Below, piece by piece: positions 1 through 6,758 of a stretch of DNA of 13,877 bases (the stretch's first letter is position 1; each line of letters opens with the position of its first letter). Both the position numbers and the translations under genes were made by a program. The DNA is from Gemmatimonadota bacterium. Its GTDB lineage: Bacteria; Gemmatimonadota; Gemmatimonadetes; Longimicrobiales; Longimicrobiaceae. The notes beneath the pieces are model-generated. The model had not been told where the DNA came from, searched no databases, and worked only from the letters and a program-made list of their open reading frames with translations. The stretch is from positions 1 through 13,877 of the forward strand of contig JAFAYN010000603.1 in assembly GCA_019240375.1 (NCBI GenBank), read 5' to 3'.

Positions 1-431
1 GCCTCCGCCGCCGCGGGCTCCAGCTCCACCTCCCAGGCGAGGCGCGTGTCGGGCGCCAGCGAGCCAGCGACCGAGCAGTACTTGTCGAAGGAAAGCTCCA
101 CGGCGCGCTCCACGTGGCTCCGCTCGGAGGCGGTGGCGACGGTGTACACCAGGCGCGCATCGGTCAGGCGGCGCGGCGGCTCCGGGGCGCGGGAGAACTC
201 CACCCGCACCCGCAGCGAGGCGACCGGGGTGCGGCGCTTGGCGAGGATGTCCACCACGTCGATGGCGGAGCACGACGCCAGGGCGATCACCAGCGCGTCC
301 ACGGGGCTGGGGGCGGCTTCGCGGTTCCCGTCCACGGTCAGGGTCGGCCCCCCCTCCGGGCCGCCGCGGTAGCGCCGCTCCCCTTCCCAGACCACCTCGA
401 TCGCGTAGGGCGAAGGAACTCCTTCGGGCAT
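1..431 (-). CDS. OsmC family protein, partial (C-terminus beyond window)
   Basis: OsmC/Ohr-family proteins are small cytoplasmic thiol peroxidases that reduce organic hydroperoxides with a pair of cysteines; some members have unknown substrates. Reading from the ATG at 431-429, 143 codons are visible. Both family cysteines are present: C54 in ALASCSAIDVVDIL and C119 in FDKYCSVAGSL. The segment SPVDALVIALASC is the classic OsmC central helix, and the protein ends in the window with a beta-strand-like stretch (LAWEVELEP). Family members are usually about 135-150 residues, so only the last few residues are missing. A good ribosome site (AGGAG, 7 bases before ATG) fixes the start. A hairpin at 459-482 separates it from the upstream gene, so it probably has its own promoter there. 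It resembles the general OsmC/YhfA group more than Ohr; the substrate is unknown. Confidence 0.87.
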   Translation of the reverse strand, partial: MPEGVPSPYAIEVVWEGERRYRGGPEGGPTLTVDGNREAAPSPVDALVIALASCSAIDVVDILAKRRTPVASLRVRVEFSRAPEPPRRLTDARLVYTVATASERSHVERAVELSFDKYCSVAGSLAPDTRLAWEVELEPAAAE

Positions 432-458
432 GGTCTCACTCCTTGGTATGAAAAGCGA

Positions 459-482
459 ATCGCCCCGCGACGGCGGGGCGAT
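459..482 (-). terminator. Intrinsic-terminator-like hairpin after the small membrane protein gene
   Basis: A perfect 10-bp inverted repeat (ATCGCCCCGC / GCGGGGCGAT) encloses a 4-base loop. On the minus strand it is followed by TCGCTTTTC, a short T-rich tail. It lies 33 bases after the stop of the 71-residue gene and 27 bases before the OsmC start, so it probably ends the upstream transcript. Confidence 0.6.
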
Positions 483-515
483 CTCGGCTGTCTGCGCGGG
501 TACGCCGATCCGTCT

Positions 516-731
516 TCAGTACGGGTTGCGCGGATCCCGGTTGCTGGGGTCGCGCGGTTGCTGCGGATCACGCGGCTTGGTCCGCGTGGTGGCGGAGAGC
601 ACGCCGATCCCGAGCAGCACGATCACCCCGACCACGATCCACTGCGTGGGCGCGTGGAGCAGGTACGCCCCGACCGCGAGCCCGATCACCAGAATGATAA
701 ACCCGAGCAGGTACGTCTGAAAGGACGTCAT
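516..731 (-). CDS. Small two-helix membrane protein, hypothetical (71 aa)
   Basis: I do not recognise this protein as a named family. It has 71 residues and no separate signal peptide. Two hydrophobic helices (about residues 5-25 and 31-47) are joined by a short turn (LLHAPTQW). The tail (48-71) is hydrophilic and proline/arginine/aspartate-rich, with RDP three times (PRDPQQPRDPSNRDPRNPY). It is likely an inner-membrane hairpin protein with both ends on the same side; the basic tail suggests the cytoplasm. The start ATG at 731-729 has a strong ribosome site (GGAGG, 5 bases upstream). An in-frame start further upstream would add MAARTPASPPEVT but would place the ribosome site inside the gene, so I reject it. 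It lies 82 bases after the phosphatase gene and may be co-transcribed with it. Confidence 0.72.
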   Translation of the reverse strand: MTSFQTYLLGFIILVIGLAVGAYLLHAPTQWIVVGVIVLLGIGVLSATTRTKPRDPQQPRDPSNRDPRNPY

Positions 732-813
732 TGTCACCTCCGGCGGAGAAGCAGGGGTCCGCGCCGCCACGGGCGCGCCTCCCCCCGTACATGCACGAGG
801 AATGCCGCCCGCC

Positions 814-1623
814 TCAGAGCGCGGAGGCGTAGCGCCCCGCCACCCCCTCCAGCCACCCGTGGATCCGGCCGTTGCTGGCCAGGACGCGCCCGCTCTCCAG
901 CGGCTCGCGCCCGTCCCCCGGCCACCCGGTGACGCGCCCGCCGGCCTCGGTCACCAGGAGCATCCCCGCAGCCACGTCCCAGGGCGAAAGCCCGATCTCG
1001 AAGTACCCTTCCACCCGCCCCGCGGCCACGAACGCCAGGTCGAGCGCGGCGCTCCCCGCCCGCCGCACGTCCTGCGCCTCGGTGATGACGTCGGACGCCA
1101 TGCGCAGGAAGACGTCCAGCTTCCCCTTCCCGTGCTTGAACGGGAACCCCGTAGCAAGCAGCGCGCGGCCGGGATCGTCCACCTCCGAGACCCGGATTGG
1201 GCGGTCGTTGGCGAAGGCGCCGCCACCGCGCACGGCGTGGAACACCTCGCCCAGGAGCGGCGCGTGCACCACCGCCACCGTGGGCCCGGCCGCGTCGGCG
1301 AAGGCGATGCTGACGCAGGTGAACGGGTGCCCATGGACGAAGTTGTTGGTGCCGTCGATCGGGTCGACGATCCATCGCCGCCCGACGGAGCGCACCGAGC
1401 CCGCGGACTCCTCGGCGATGACGGCATCGTCCGGGAAGTGCGCCCGGATGCGCGCGATCACCGCCCGCTCCGAGGCTTCGTCGGCCGCCGTGACCAGGTC
1501 GCTGCGCTCCTTTTCGCGCACCTCCGTGGCTCCCGTCCGCCGCACGATGATCTCCGCAGCCTCCGCCGCCGCCCGCCGCGCCACCGCCAGCTCGGCCGCG
1601 AACTCCAGGTATCTATCCATCAT
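814..1623 (-). CDS. Inositol monophosphatase family protein (SuhB-like)
   Basis: This is a Mg2+-dependent cytoplasmic phosphomonoesterase of the IMPase/SuhB/CysQ superfamily. Members remove phosphate from inositol phosphates, related sugar phosphates or PAP. All metal-site motifs are visible in the 269 residues: EES at 71-73, DPIDGT at 87-92 followed by NNFVHG, and WDVAAG at 215-220. GAFANDRPIRVS and LLVTEAGG are also typical. The length matches the family (about 260-275). The reading frame stays open upstream to 1893, but that part runs through the palindromic repeats and is not family-like. I start at the ATG pair at 1623/1620, where the N-terminal helix begins; the ribosome site is weak (CAGAG). 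Substrate cannot be told from sequence; inositol-1-phosphatase and histidinol-phosphatase-like activities are both possible. Confidence 0.93.
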   Translation of the reverse strand: MMDRYLEFAAELAVARRAAAEAAEIIVRRTGATEVREKERSDLVTAADEASERAVIARIRAHFPDDAVIAEESAGSVRSVGRRWIVDPIDGTNNFVHGHPFTCVSIAFADAAGPTVAVVHAPLLGEVFHAVRGGGAFANDRPIRVSEVDDPGRALLATGFPFKHGKGKLDVFLRMASDVITEAQDVRRAGSAALDLAFVAAGRVEGYFEIGLSPWDVAAGMLLVTEAGGRVTGWPGDGREPLESGRVLASNGRIHGWLEGVAGRYASAL

Positions 1624-1667
1624 GTTCGACTCTGATCTACGTGTAATGGAGAGGCCCCCTCCCCAAA

Positions 1668-1702
1668 CCCCTCCCCCGCAAGCAGGGGAGGGGCTCAACT
1701 GC
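1668..1702. repeat. GC-rich palindrome A with flanking AACTGC word
   Basis: A 9-bp inverted repeat (CCCCTCCCC at 1668-1676, GGGGAGGGG at 1685-1693) has an 8-base loop (CGCAAGCA) and is followed by CTCAACTGC. Palindrome C at 1801-1848 has the same arrangement. It lies 45 bases upstream of the phosphatase start. It looks like a dispersed intergenic palindromic element rather than a terminator, since neither strand has a T run next to the stem. Confidence 0.6.
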
Positions 1703-1719
1703 AACAAAATCAAGTAGTT

Positions 1720-1760
1720 CCCCCCTCCCCCCTTGTGGGGGGGGGGCCGGGGGAGGGGGG
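1720..1760. repeat. GC-rich palindrome B (C-run / G-run hairpin)
   Basis: A C-rich arm (1720-1731, one T at 1726) pairs with a G-rich arm (1749-1760, one A at 1754) to give a 12-bp stem around a G-rich loop of 17 bases. The long G runs (10 in a row at 1737-1746) could also form a G-quadruplex on the plus strand. It is part of the hairpin cluster between the phosphatase and the EamA gene. Confidence 0.55.
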
Positions 1761-1800
1761 CTGCCATCGCACGCCCCCATCCGCCTCGCTGCGCTCGGCA

Positions 1801-1848
1801 CCTTCCCCGAATTCTGGGGAAGGCTGAACTGCTTGGTGTGTCGCAGTT
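1801..1848. repeat. Palindrome C: double hairpin with AACTGC/GCAGTT
   Basis: The first stem pairs CCTTCCCC (1801-1808) with GGGGAAGG (1816-1823) around a loop holding GAATTC. It is followed by CTGAACTGC, nearly the same word as after palindrome A. A second inverted repeat, AACTGC (1827-1832) with GCAGTT (1843-1848), follows at once. The shared layout of A and C suggests copies of one element. Confidence 0.58.
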
Positions 1849-1928
1849 TGCCGTTCCCGCTGTACCCCCAAATCTTTGGCGGAGGGAGACCACAGCAGTA
1901 CCGTGGGCTCACTCCGCGGACGGGGAGA

Positions 1929-1989
1929 CTGCCGGCTGTATCGGCAGGCTCACCGGCCCCGCGCAGGAGACGGGCCGCAGTTTGGCCCG
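1929..1989. repeat. Two further short hairpins downstream of the EamA gene
   Basis: CTGCCG (1929-1934) pairs with CGGCAG (1942-1947), and CGGGCC (1971-1976) pairs with GGCCCG (1984-1989), each with a 7-base loop. The second lies 28 bases past the EamA stop on the minus strand and might end that transcript, though no T run follows it. The rest of the 1624-2017 gap shows no coding region I can support. Confidence 0.4.
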
Positions 1990-2017
1990 GCTCCGGAGCG
2001 GCCCCGAAGCACAAGAA

Positions 2018-2959
2018 CTACTCGTCCGGCACCACCTCCACCGCCTCACCCCGAACCCCACGCATCAGCACCAGCGTGCTCCCCACGATCAGCAAAGCTC
2101 CCAGCACGCTCCACCCGTCCGGGTACTCGCCGAAGAACACCACTCCCCATAGAGCCGCGAAAACGATCTGCAGGTACCCCACCGCGGTCGCCCGCCCCGC
2201 AGGCTCCCGCTGCAGCCCCCGCGTCAGGTACACCTGCGCCGCCTGGGTGGTCACCCCGATCCCCAGCAGCGTCAGCCACTCCAGCGGCGTGGGCCACTTC
2301 GCCAGGTGCCCCACCAGCGGCACCGTGACCGGCACCGTCACCAGGGGCAGGTAGAACACGATCACCAGCGAGTGCTCGCCCCGGAGCGTGCGGATGGTGG
2401 TGTACGCCGCCGCGCTGCACAGCGCCCCCACCAGCGCGATCCCCACGTACGCCGGCTCCAGCCGCCCGCCCCCGCCGAACAGGAATCCCGGACGGGTCAC
2501 CAGCGCCACGCCCAGCAGGCTGACCCCCACGCAGGCGATCTCCCGCCGCCCCATCCGCTCCCGCAGGATCAGCCCCGCCAGCACCGCGGTGAACACGGGG
2601 TTCATGTACTGGATGATGGTGGCCTCGGCGATGGGGAGGTGCACCAGCGAGTAGTAGAAGCAGCTCAGCGCCACGCACCCGAAGGTCCCGCGCAGCACCA
2701 GCCGGGCACGATCGTGCCCCCAGGCGGACACCCCCGCGCGCCGCACCATCCCCCAGCTCAGCGCCAGGGTGAACACGGCCCGCGCCAGGACGATCTGCTG
2801 GCTGGGGAGCCGCGCCCCCGCCAGCTTCACCAGGAGGCTCATCACCGAGAACCAGAACGCCCCCAGCGCCATGTACCGCAGCCCGCCGCCGGGGCGGACG
2901 GCGCTCCGTCCGGAGGCGAGGGGAGAAAGGGGTGGAGCTTCCGCGGTGCGATCGTGCAT
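2018..2959 (-). CDS. EamA/DMT-superfamily transporter
   Basis: This inner-membrane carrier belongs to the drug/metabolite transporter superfamily, whose EamA members export amino acids, metabolites or drugs. The 313 residues hold ten predicted helices in two EamA repeats: about 28-46, 55-73, 88-106, 112-133, 141-157, then 170-189, 197-216, 226-246, 258-277 and 284-301. Typical family stretches are HLPIAEATIIQYMNPVFTA (end of repeat 1) and VFFGEYPDGWSVLGALLI (end of repeat 2). The start ATG at 2959-2957 has only a weak purine stretch (GGGAAA) before it. A second ATG at 2872-2870, just before helix 1, would give a 284-residue protein and remains possible. The gene is divergent from the POT transporter at 3231. 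The substrate is unknown. Confidence 0.88.
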   Translation of the reverse strand: MHDRTAEAPPLSPLASGRSAVRPGGGLRYMALGAFWFSVMSLLVKLAGARLPSQQIVLARAVFTLALSWGMVRRAGVSAWGHDRARLVLRGTFGCVALSCFYYSLVHLPIAEATIIQYMNPVFTAVLAGLILRERMGRREIACVGVSLLGVALVTRPGFLFGGGGRLEPAYVGIALVGALCSAAAYTTIRTLRGEHSLVIVFYLPLVTVPVTVPLVGHLAKWPTPLEWLTLLGIGVTTQAAQVYLTRGLQREPAGRATAVGYLQIVFAALWGVVFFGEYPDGWSVLGALLIVGSTLVLMRGVRGEAVEVVPDE

Positions 2960-3113
2960 TTGTTTCCCGTGTTCCGGTCTCGTCGGCCCCCGCGGCGTGG
3001 CCCCACCAAGATCGGGCGCCCCCTCCCACGGCGCCACACCCCGCGCCCGACCGGACTCCGCGTGCCGTGAAAGCCACACCGCTTTGGGCGACGGCGCGCG
3101 TGAAGGTAGCGTT

Positions 3114-3156
3114 CCGGTCACGAATTGCGTAGAATGTACGCATTCCGACCGGTCAC
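3114..3156. promoter_or_regulatory. Operator-like dyad and candidate -10 in the divergent region
   Basis: TGCGTA (3126-3131) and TACGCA (3137-3142) form a perfect 6-bp dyad around GAATG. An outer pair, CCGGTC (3114-3119) and GACCGG (3147-3152), is almost centred on the same point. CCGGTCAC also occurs twice as a direct repeat (3114-3121, 3149-3156). TAGAAT at 3130-3135 matches five of six -10 consensus bases for the plus strand, but I see no good -35. This is a plausible regulator site for the POT and/or EamA gene in the 271-base gap 2960-3230; no binding protein can be named. Confidence 0.42.
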
Positions 3157-3230
3157 ACTCCGTTCCGCGCGACCGCCGTCCCCGGCGAACCACCCCGCGC
3201 ACGACCATCCACGCATCATCCCGAATCGGT

Positions 3231-4829
3231 ATGCCTGAAGATCCGACGACCGAGTTCGCGTCCCAGTCCGCCACGGCGGTCGCCGGGCGCGCCCACCCGC
3301 ACGCGCCGCCCCAGGTGAGCCAGGACACCGGGTTCTTCGGCCACCCGCGCGGGCTCGCGACCCTCTTCTTCACGGAGATGTGGGAGCGCTTCTCGTACTA
3401 CGGGCTGCGGCCGCTCCTCATCCTGTTCATGTCGGCCGCCCTCGCGCAGGGCGGCTTCGGGTTCGAGCGGGCCCAGGCGTCGGCCATCGTCGGGATCTAC
3501 GCCGCCTGCGTCTACCTGGCGTCGCTCCCCGGCGGGTGGGTGGCGGACCGGATCCTCGGGCTGCGGCGCGCCATCATGCTCGGCGCGGTGCTGATCACGG
3601 CCGGCCACTTCTCCATCGGCCTTTCCGGCTTCGCCGTGAGCAAGGTGCCGTTCTTCCTCGGGCTCGTGCTGATCGTGCTCGGCACGGGGCTGCTCAAGCC
3701 GAACATCTCCGCCATCGTCGGCGACCTGTACCCCGAGGGCGGCGCCCGCCGCGACGCCGGGTTCTCGATCTTCTACATGGGGATCAACCTCGGCGCCTTC
3801 GCCGGCCAGATCGTCACCGGCGCCCTGGGCGAGAAGGTCGGCTGGCACTGGGGCTTCGGCGCCGCCGGCTTCGGCATGCTGCTCGGCCTGCTCACCTTCA
3901 TCGCCCGCAACAAGGGGACGCTCGGCGACCTGGGCCTGGAGCCGTCCCGCCACCCGAACCCGGCCGTCGACGCGCGCCAGAAGCGGACCGGGAAGCTGGT
4001 GCTCCTCGTCGGGCTCGCCCTCATCGCCGTCCTCTTCGCCCTCGCCGCCGCCGGCGTCGTCACCTTCGACCCGCAGGCCATCGGCAAGAGCATGACGTAC
4101 GTGCTCGTCGGGCTCGCGGTCGTCTACTTCGCCGGCGTCTACATCACCGGCAACCTGACGAGCGACGAGAAGAAGCGCATCGCGGTCATCTTCGTGCTCT
4201 TCGTCTTCGCCGCCGCGTTCTGGGGCGCGTTCGAGCAGGCCCCGACGTCGCTGAACCTCTTCGCCCGGGACTTCACCAACCGCAACTTCTTCGGCTTCGA
4301 GGTCCCGGCGCTCTGGTTCCAGTCGATCAACTCGCTGTTCATCATCATGTTCGCGCCGATGTTCGCCGCCCTGTGGGTGACCATGGCGCGGCGTGGCATG
4401 GAGCTGTCGAGCCCCGGCAAGTTCACCCTCGGCCTGCTCCTCGCGGCGGCCGGCTTCGCGGTCATGATCCCGGCGGCGAACATGATCGTCGCCAGCGGCG
4501 GCGCGGTGAAGGTCTCGGCCTGGTGGCTCACCATCAGCTACCTCCTGCAGACCCTCGGCGAGCTTTCCCTCAGCCCCGTCGGCCTGTCGTCGATGACCAA
4601 GCTCTCGCCGCGCAAGTACGTCGGCCAGATGATGGGGATCTGGTTCCTCGCCGCGTCGGTGGGCAACCTGATCGCCGGTCTGGTCGGTGGCGCGGTCGAC
4701 CCGGAGAAGCTGGAGCAGACCCCCGCCCTCTTCACCTGGACGACGATCGCGCTCCTCGCCTCCGCCGCGGTCCTCGGCGCGCTGATCATCCCGATCCGGC
4801 GGATGATGGCGGACGTGAGGGACGTGTGA
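3231..4829 (+). CDS. POT/PTR2-family proton-dependent oligopeptide transporter (14-helix form)
   Basis: This is an inner-membrane major-facilitator symporter that takes up di- and tripeptides with protons. The 532 residues show the POT hallmarks: the proton-coupling ExxER motif at 49-53 (EMWERFSYYG), GGWVADRILGLRR at 101-113, the conserved TM4 lysine K156 in GTGLLKPNIS, FYMGINLGAF at 181-190 and GELSLSPVGLS at 443-453. Between helices 6 and 7 are two extra hydrophobic helices (about 255-279 and 288-308), the HA/HB pair of many bacterial POTs, so 14 helices are expected. The ATG at 3231 lacks a visible ribosome site, but the N-terminal 40 residues are hydrophilic and the start fits. By eye the gene uses CTC and GTC more than the next transporter does, which hints at a separate history. 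Peptide specificity is unknown. Confidence 0.92.
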   Translation: MPEDPTTEFASQSATAVAGRAHPHAPPQVSQDTGFFGHPRGLATLFFTEMWERFSYYGLRPLLILFMSAALAQGGFGFERAQASAIVGIYAACVYLASLPGGWVADRILGLRRAIMLGAVLITAGHFSIGLSGFAVSKVPFFLGLVLIVLGTGLLKPNISAIVGDLYPEGGARRDAGFSIFYMGINLGAFAGQIVTGALGEKVGWHWGFGAAGFGMLLGLLTFIARNKGTLGDLGLEPSRHPNPAVDARQKRTGKLVLLVGLALIAVLFALAAAGVVTFDPQAIGKSMTYVLVGLAVVYFAGVYITGNLTSDEKKRIAVIFVLFVFAAAFWGAFEQAPTSLNLFARDFTNRNFFGFEVPALWFQSINSLFIIMFAPMFAALWVTMARRGMELSSPGKFTLGLLLAAAGFAVMIPAANMIVASGGAVKVSAWWLTISYLLQTLGELSLSPVGLSSMTKLSPRKYVGQMMGIWFLAASVGNLIAGLVGGAVDPEKLEQTPALFTWTTIALLASAAVLGALIIPIRRMMADVRDV

Positions 4830-4882
4830 CGCGGGGGACGGCGGCGCGCTGACGCCGGGGTCCGGACGGGAACGGATGGAGG

Positions 4883-4909
4883 AAAGGGGGCGCCGCGGCG
4901 CCCCCTTTT
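4883..4909 (+). terminator. Intrinsic terminator after the first POT gene
   Basis: A perfect 26-base palindrome, AAAGGGGGCGCCG followed at once by its complement, ends in CCCCCTTTTC. It lies 53 bases past the stop codon at 4829. The two transporters are therefore probably not one simple operon. The remaining 127 bases before the second POT gene show no clear promoter. Confidence 0.82.
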
Positions 4910-5036
4910 CGCGTTGCTGGAGGAGCATTTGCAGTGCGGACGCGCCGCGCCGGGAACAAAACCCGGCCCGGGCGAGGTAGCAGAGTGACCCGGGGCCGCA
5001 CGGCCGCCGGCCCTTCGTTCAACCCCTCACCCCCAG

Positions 5037-6392
5037 GTGACCTTGGCCACCATCACCGACACCGTGGACGTCCAGGGCGACGTCGCGCTCCAGGGCGATC
5101 TCGACACCCGCCAGCCGAGGGGGCTCTGGCTCCTCTTCGGCGTGGAGATGTGGGAGCGCTTCTCGTACTACGGGATGCGCGCCATCCTCGTCCTGTACCT
5201 GGTGAACGAGCTGAAGTGGAGCGACGCGTCCGCGTCCCGCCTGTACGGGAACTACACCTCGCTGGTGTACCTCACCCCCATCATCGGGGGGTGGCTGGCC
5301 GACCGCTTCATCGGCACGCGGCGGTCGCTGGTGATCGGCGGCGCCATCATCGCGGCGGGGCACTTCTGCCTGGCGATCCCCGGGATGACGACGTTCTACC
5401 TGGGGCTGGGGCTGATCATCGTCGGGACGGGCTTCTTCAAGCCCAACGTGTCGACCATGGTGGGGCAGCTCTACCGCCAGAACGACATCCGGCGCGACGC
5501 GGGCTTCACCATCTTCTACATGGGGGTGAACCTGGGCGCCTTCCTGGCGCCGCTGGTGTGCGGCTACCTGGGCGAGAGCCCGCAGTGGGGGTGGCACTAC
5601 GGCTTCGGCGCGGCGGGAGTGGGGATGGTGCTCGGGCTGATCATGTTCCTGTGGGGGCGCGACCGCTACCTCCCGGGGATCGGGCTGTCGCCGCGCGAGC
5701 AGACGAGCGCGGAAGCGAAGGCGGCGGCGCGGGAGCCGCTCACCCGCGAGGAGAAGCAGCGGATCGCGGTGATCTTCATCGTCGCCTTCTTCGTGATCTT
5801 CTTCTGGGCCGCGTTCGAGCAGGCCGGCGCCTCCATGAACCTGTTCGCCGACCGGCACACGGCGCGCACCCTGGCGGGCTTCGAGTTCCCGGCTTCCTGG
5901 TTCCAGAGCGTGAACCCGCTGGCGATCCTGATCTTCGCCCCGCTGCTGGCGCGGCTCTGGGTGGACCTGGGACGGCGCGGCAAGGAGCCGAACACCCCGG
6001 CCAAGATGGGGGTGGGGCTGATCCTGCTGGGGCTGGGCTTCGGGCTGATGGTGCTGGGCGCGGCGCGGGCGGACCAGGGCGTCCTGGTGAGCCCGCTCTG
6101 GCTGGTGGGCGCCTACACCATGCACACCTGGGGCGAGCTGGCGCTCTCGCCGGTGGGGCTGTCGCTGGTCAGCAAGCTGTCGCCCGCGCGCCTGGTGGCG
6201 ATGATGATGGGGGTCTGGTTCCTGGCCAACTTCGTGGCCAACTGGCTGGCCGGGCAGCTCAGCGCGCTGATGGGCGACTTCTCCTCGCTCAAGGCGTTCT
6301 TCAGCATCTTCATGATCGCCCCGATCGTGGCGGGGGTGGTCCTGCTGGCGATTTCGCCGGTGCTGAAGCGGATGATGCACGGCCGGGGGTGA
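5037..6392 (+). CDS. POT/PTR2-family transporter, compact 12-helix form
   Basis: This is a second proton-coupled oligopeptide symporter in the inner membrane, paralogous to the gene at 3231. It has 451 residues with ExxER at 37-41 (EMWERFSYYG), GGWLADRFIGTRR at 84-96, K135 in GTGFFKPNVS, FYMGVNLGAF at 160-169 and GELALSPVGLS at 366-376. Unlike its neighbour it has no HA/HB helices: only a charged linker of about 30 residues (roughly 208-238) joins helices 6 and 7, so 12 helices are expected. The start is a GTG at 5037 with no clear ribosome site; a TTG at 5043 is also possible. Codons favour CTG and GTG, as in most of the window. The protein could carry peptides or another POT substrate. Confidence 0.91.
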   Translation: MTLATITDTVDVQGDVALQGDLDTRQPRGLWLLFGVEMWERFSYYGMRAILVLYLVNELKWSDASASRLYGNYTSLVYLTPIIGGWLADRFIGTRRSLVIGGAIIAAGHFCLAIPGMTTFYLGLGLIIVGTGFFKPNVSTMVGQLYRQNDIRRDAGFTIFYMGVNLGAFLAPLVCGYLGESPQWGWHYGFGAAGVGMVLGLIMFLWGRDRYLPGIGLSPREQTSAEAKAAAREPLTREEKQRIAVIFIVAFFVIFFWAAFEQAGASMNLFADRHTARTLAGFEFPASWFQSVNPLAILIFAPLLARLWVDLGRRGKEPNTPAKMGVGLILLGLGFGLMVLGAARADQGVLVSPLWLVGAYTMHTWGELALSPVGLSLVSKLSPARLVAMMMGVWFLANFVANWLAGQLSALMGDFSSLKAFFSIFMIAPIVAGVVLLAISPVLKRMMHGRG

Positions 6393-6422
6393 TCCGGCCC
6401 GTCGGGCGGGGGGCGGAAGGGG

Positions 6423-6448
6423 ACGGGGCGCGCACGCGCCCCGTTCTT
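6423..6448 (+). terminator. Intrinsic terminator after the second POT gene
   Basis: ACGGGGCGC and GCGCCCCGT form a 9-bp perfect stem around GCAC, followed by TCTT. It lies 30 bases past the stop at 6392 and 40 bases before the next start. Confidence 0.7.
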
Positions 6449-6488
6449 GCTTCTTCCCGGGAAAAGTCCCCCTGCCGAGGAGGCGCGT

Positions 6489-6686
6489 ATGGAAGACCAG
6501 GAGATCGCGGAGCAGATCCAGCGGCGCGGCCTGGAGATCGAGTACCTGCGGGAGCTGGCGGCGGCGCTGGGCTTCGGCATCGACGAAGGGTGGAGCGAGG
6601 CGGTGTTCATCGCCATCGAGGGTGCCACCATGGAGGAGCGCCGCCGGGCGGCGATGCGCACCCTGGAGCTGCGCCCGGAGGAGTGA
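6489..6686 (+). CDS. Small helical protein, hypothetical (65 aa)
   Basis: I do not recognise a named family. The start is clear: GAGGAGG sits 6 bases before the ATG at 6489, so the in-frame upstream codons are excluded. The 65 residues are rich in E, R and A and predicted almost wholly helical. There are three segments: 3-28, 36-44 (a hydrophobic face, AVFIAIEGA) and 47-60, with no signal or membrane helix. Residues 19-33 (YLRELAAALGFGIDE) resemble the tail of the neighbouring GntR regulator (FLREAAALGFSLDD, its residues 98-111). This may reflect common descent or a shared dimerisation helix, or only chance in alanine/leucine-rich helices. It follows the POT terminator and precedes the GntR promoter, so it may be transcribed alone. 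Confidence 0.72.
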   Translation: MEDQEIAEQIQRRGLEIEYLRELAAALGFGIDEGWSEAVFIAIEGATMEERRRAAMRTLELRPEE

Positions 6687-6702
6687 TGCCGCGCCGGAGT
6701 GC

Positions 6703-6731
6703 TTGACAGGACCGCGGCGGCGGCGTACCCG
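6703..6731 (+). promoter_or_regulatory. Candidate promoter for the GntR-slipin operon
   Basis: TTGACA at 6703-6708 matches the sigma70 -35 consensus exactly. Seventeen bases later lies TACCCG (6726-6731), a poor -10 with only the leading TA conserved. Transcription would start near 6738, about 20 bases before the GntR ATG. The perfect -35 is striking in such GC-rich DNA, but the weak -10 keeps confidence modest. Confidence 0.42.
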
Positions 6732-6758
6732 TTCTGGAGTCCCCGCACCCCGGACCGT

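Noticed and set aside
760..777. CGCGCC/GGCGCG hairpin after the phosphatase gene as a terminator
   Set aside because: Only six base pairs and no T run, and such stems are common by chance at this GC content.
1720..1760. Possible CRISPR or tandem repeat in the C/G runs
   Set aside because: There are no equal-length repeats with spacers; the runs form one imperfect hairpin.
1624..1893. Longer N-terminus for the phosphatase reaching 1893
   Set aside because: The extra residues are translated palindromes and do not resemble the family.
3216..4928. Long open frame (570 codons) on the minus strand opposite the first POT gene
   Set aside because: It is very rich in D, E, G and R with no domain and lies exactly opposite a clear transporter gene. 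It is a product of high GC content.
6699..6758. GTG at 6699 as start of the GntR regulator
   Set aside because: It would add 20 residues absent from YtrA-like proteins and would overlap the TTGACA box.
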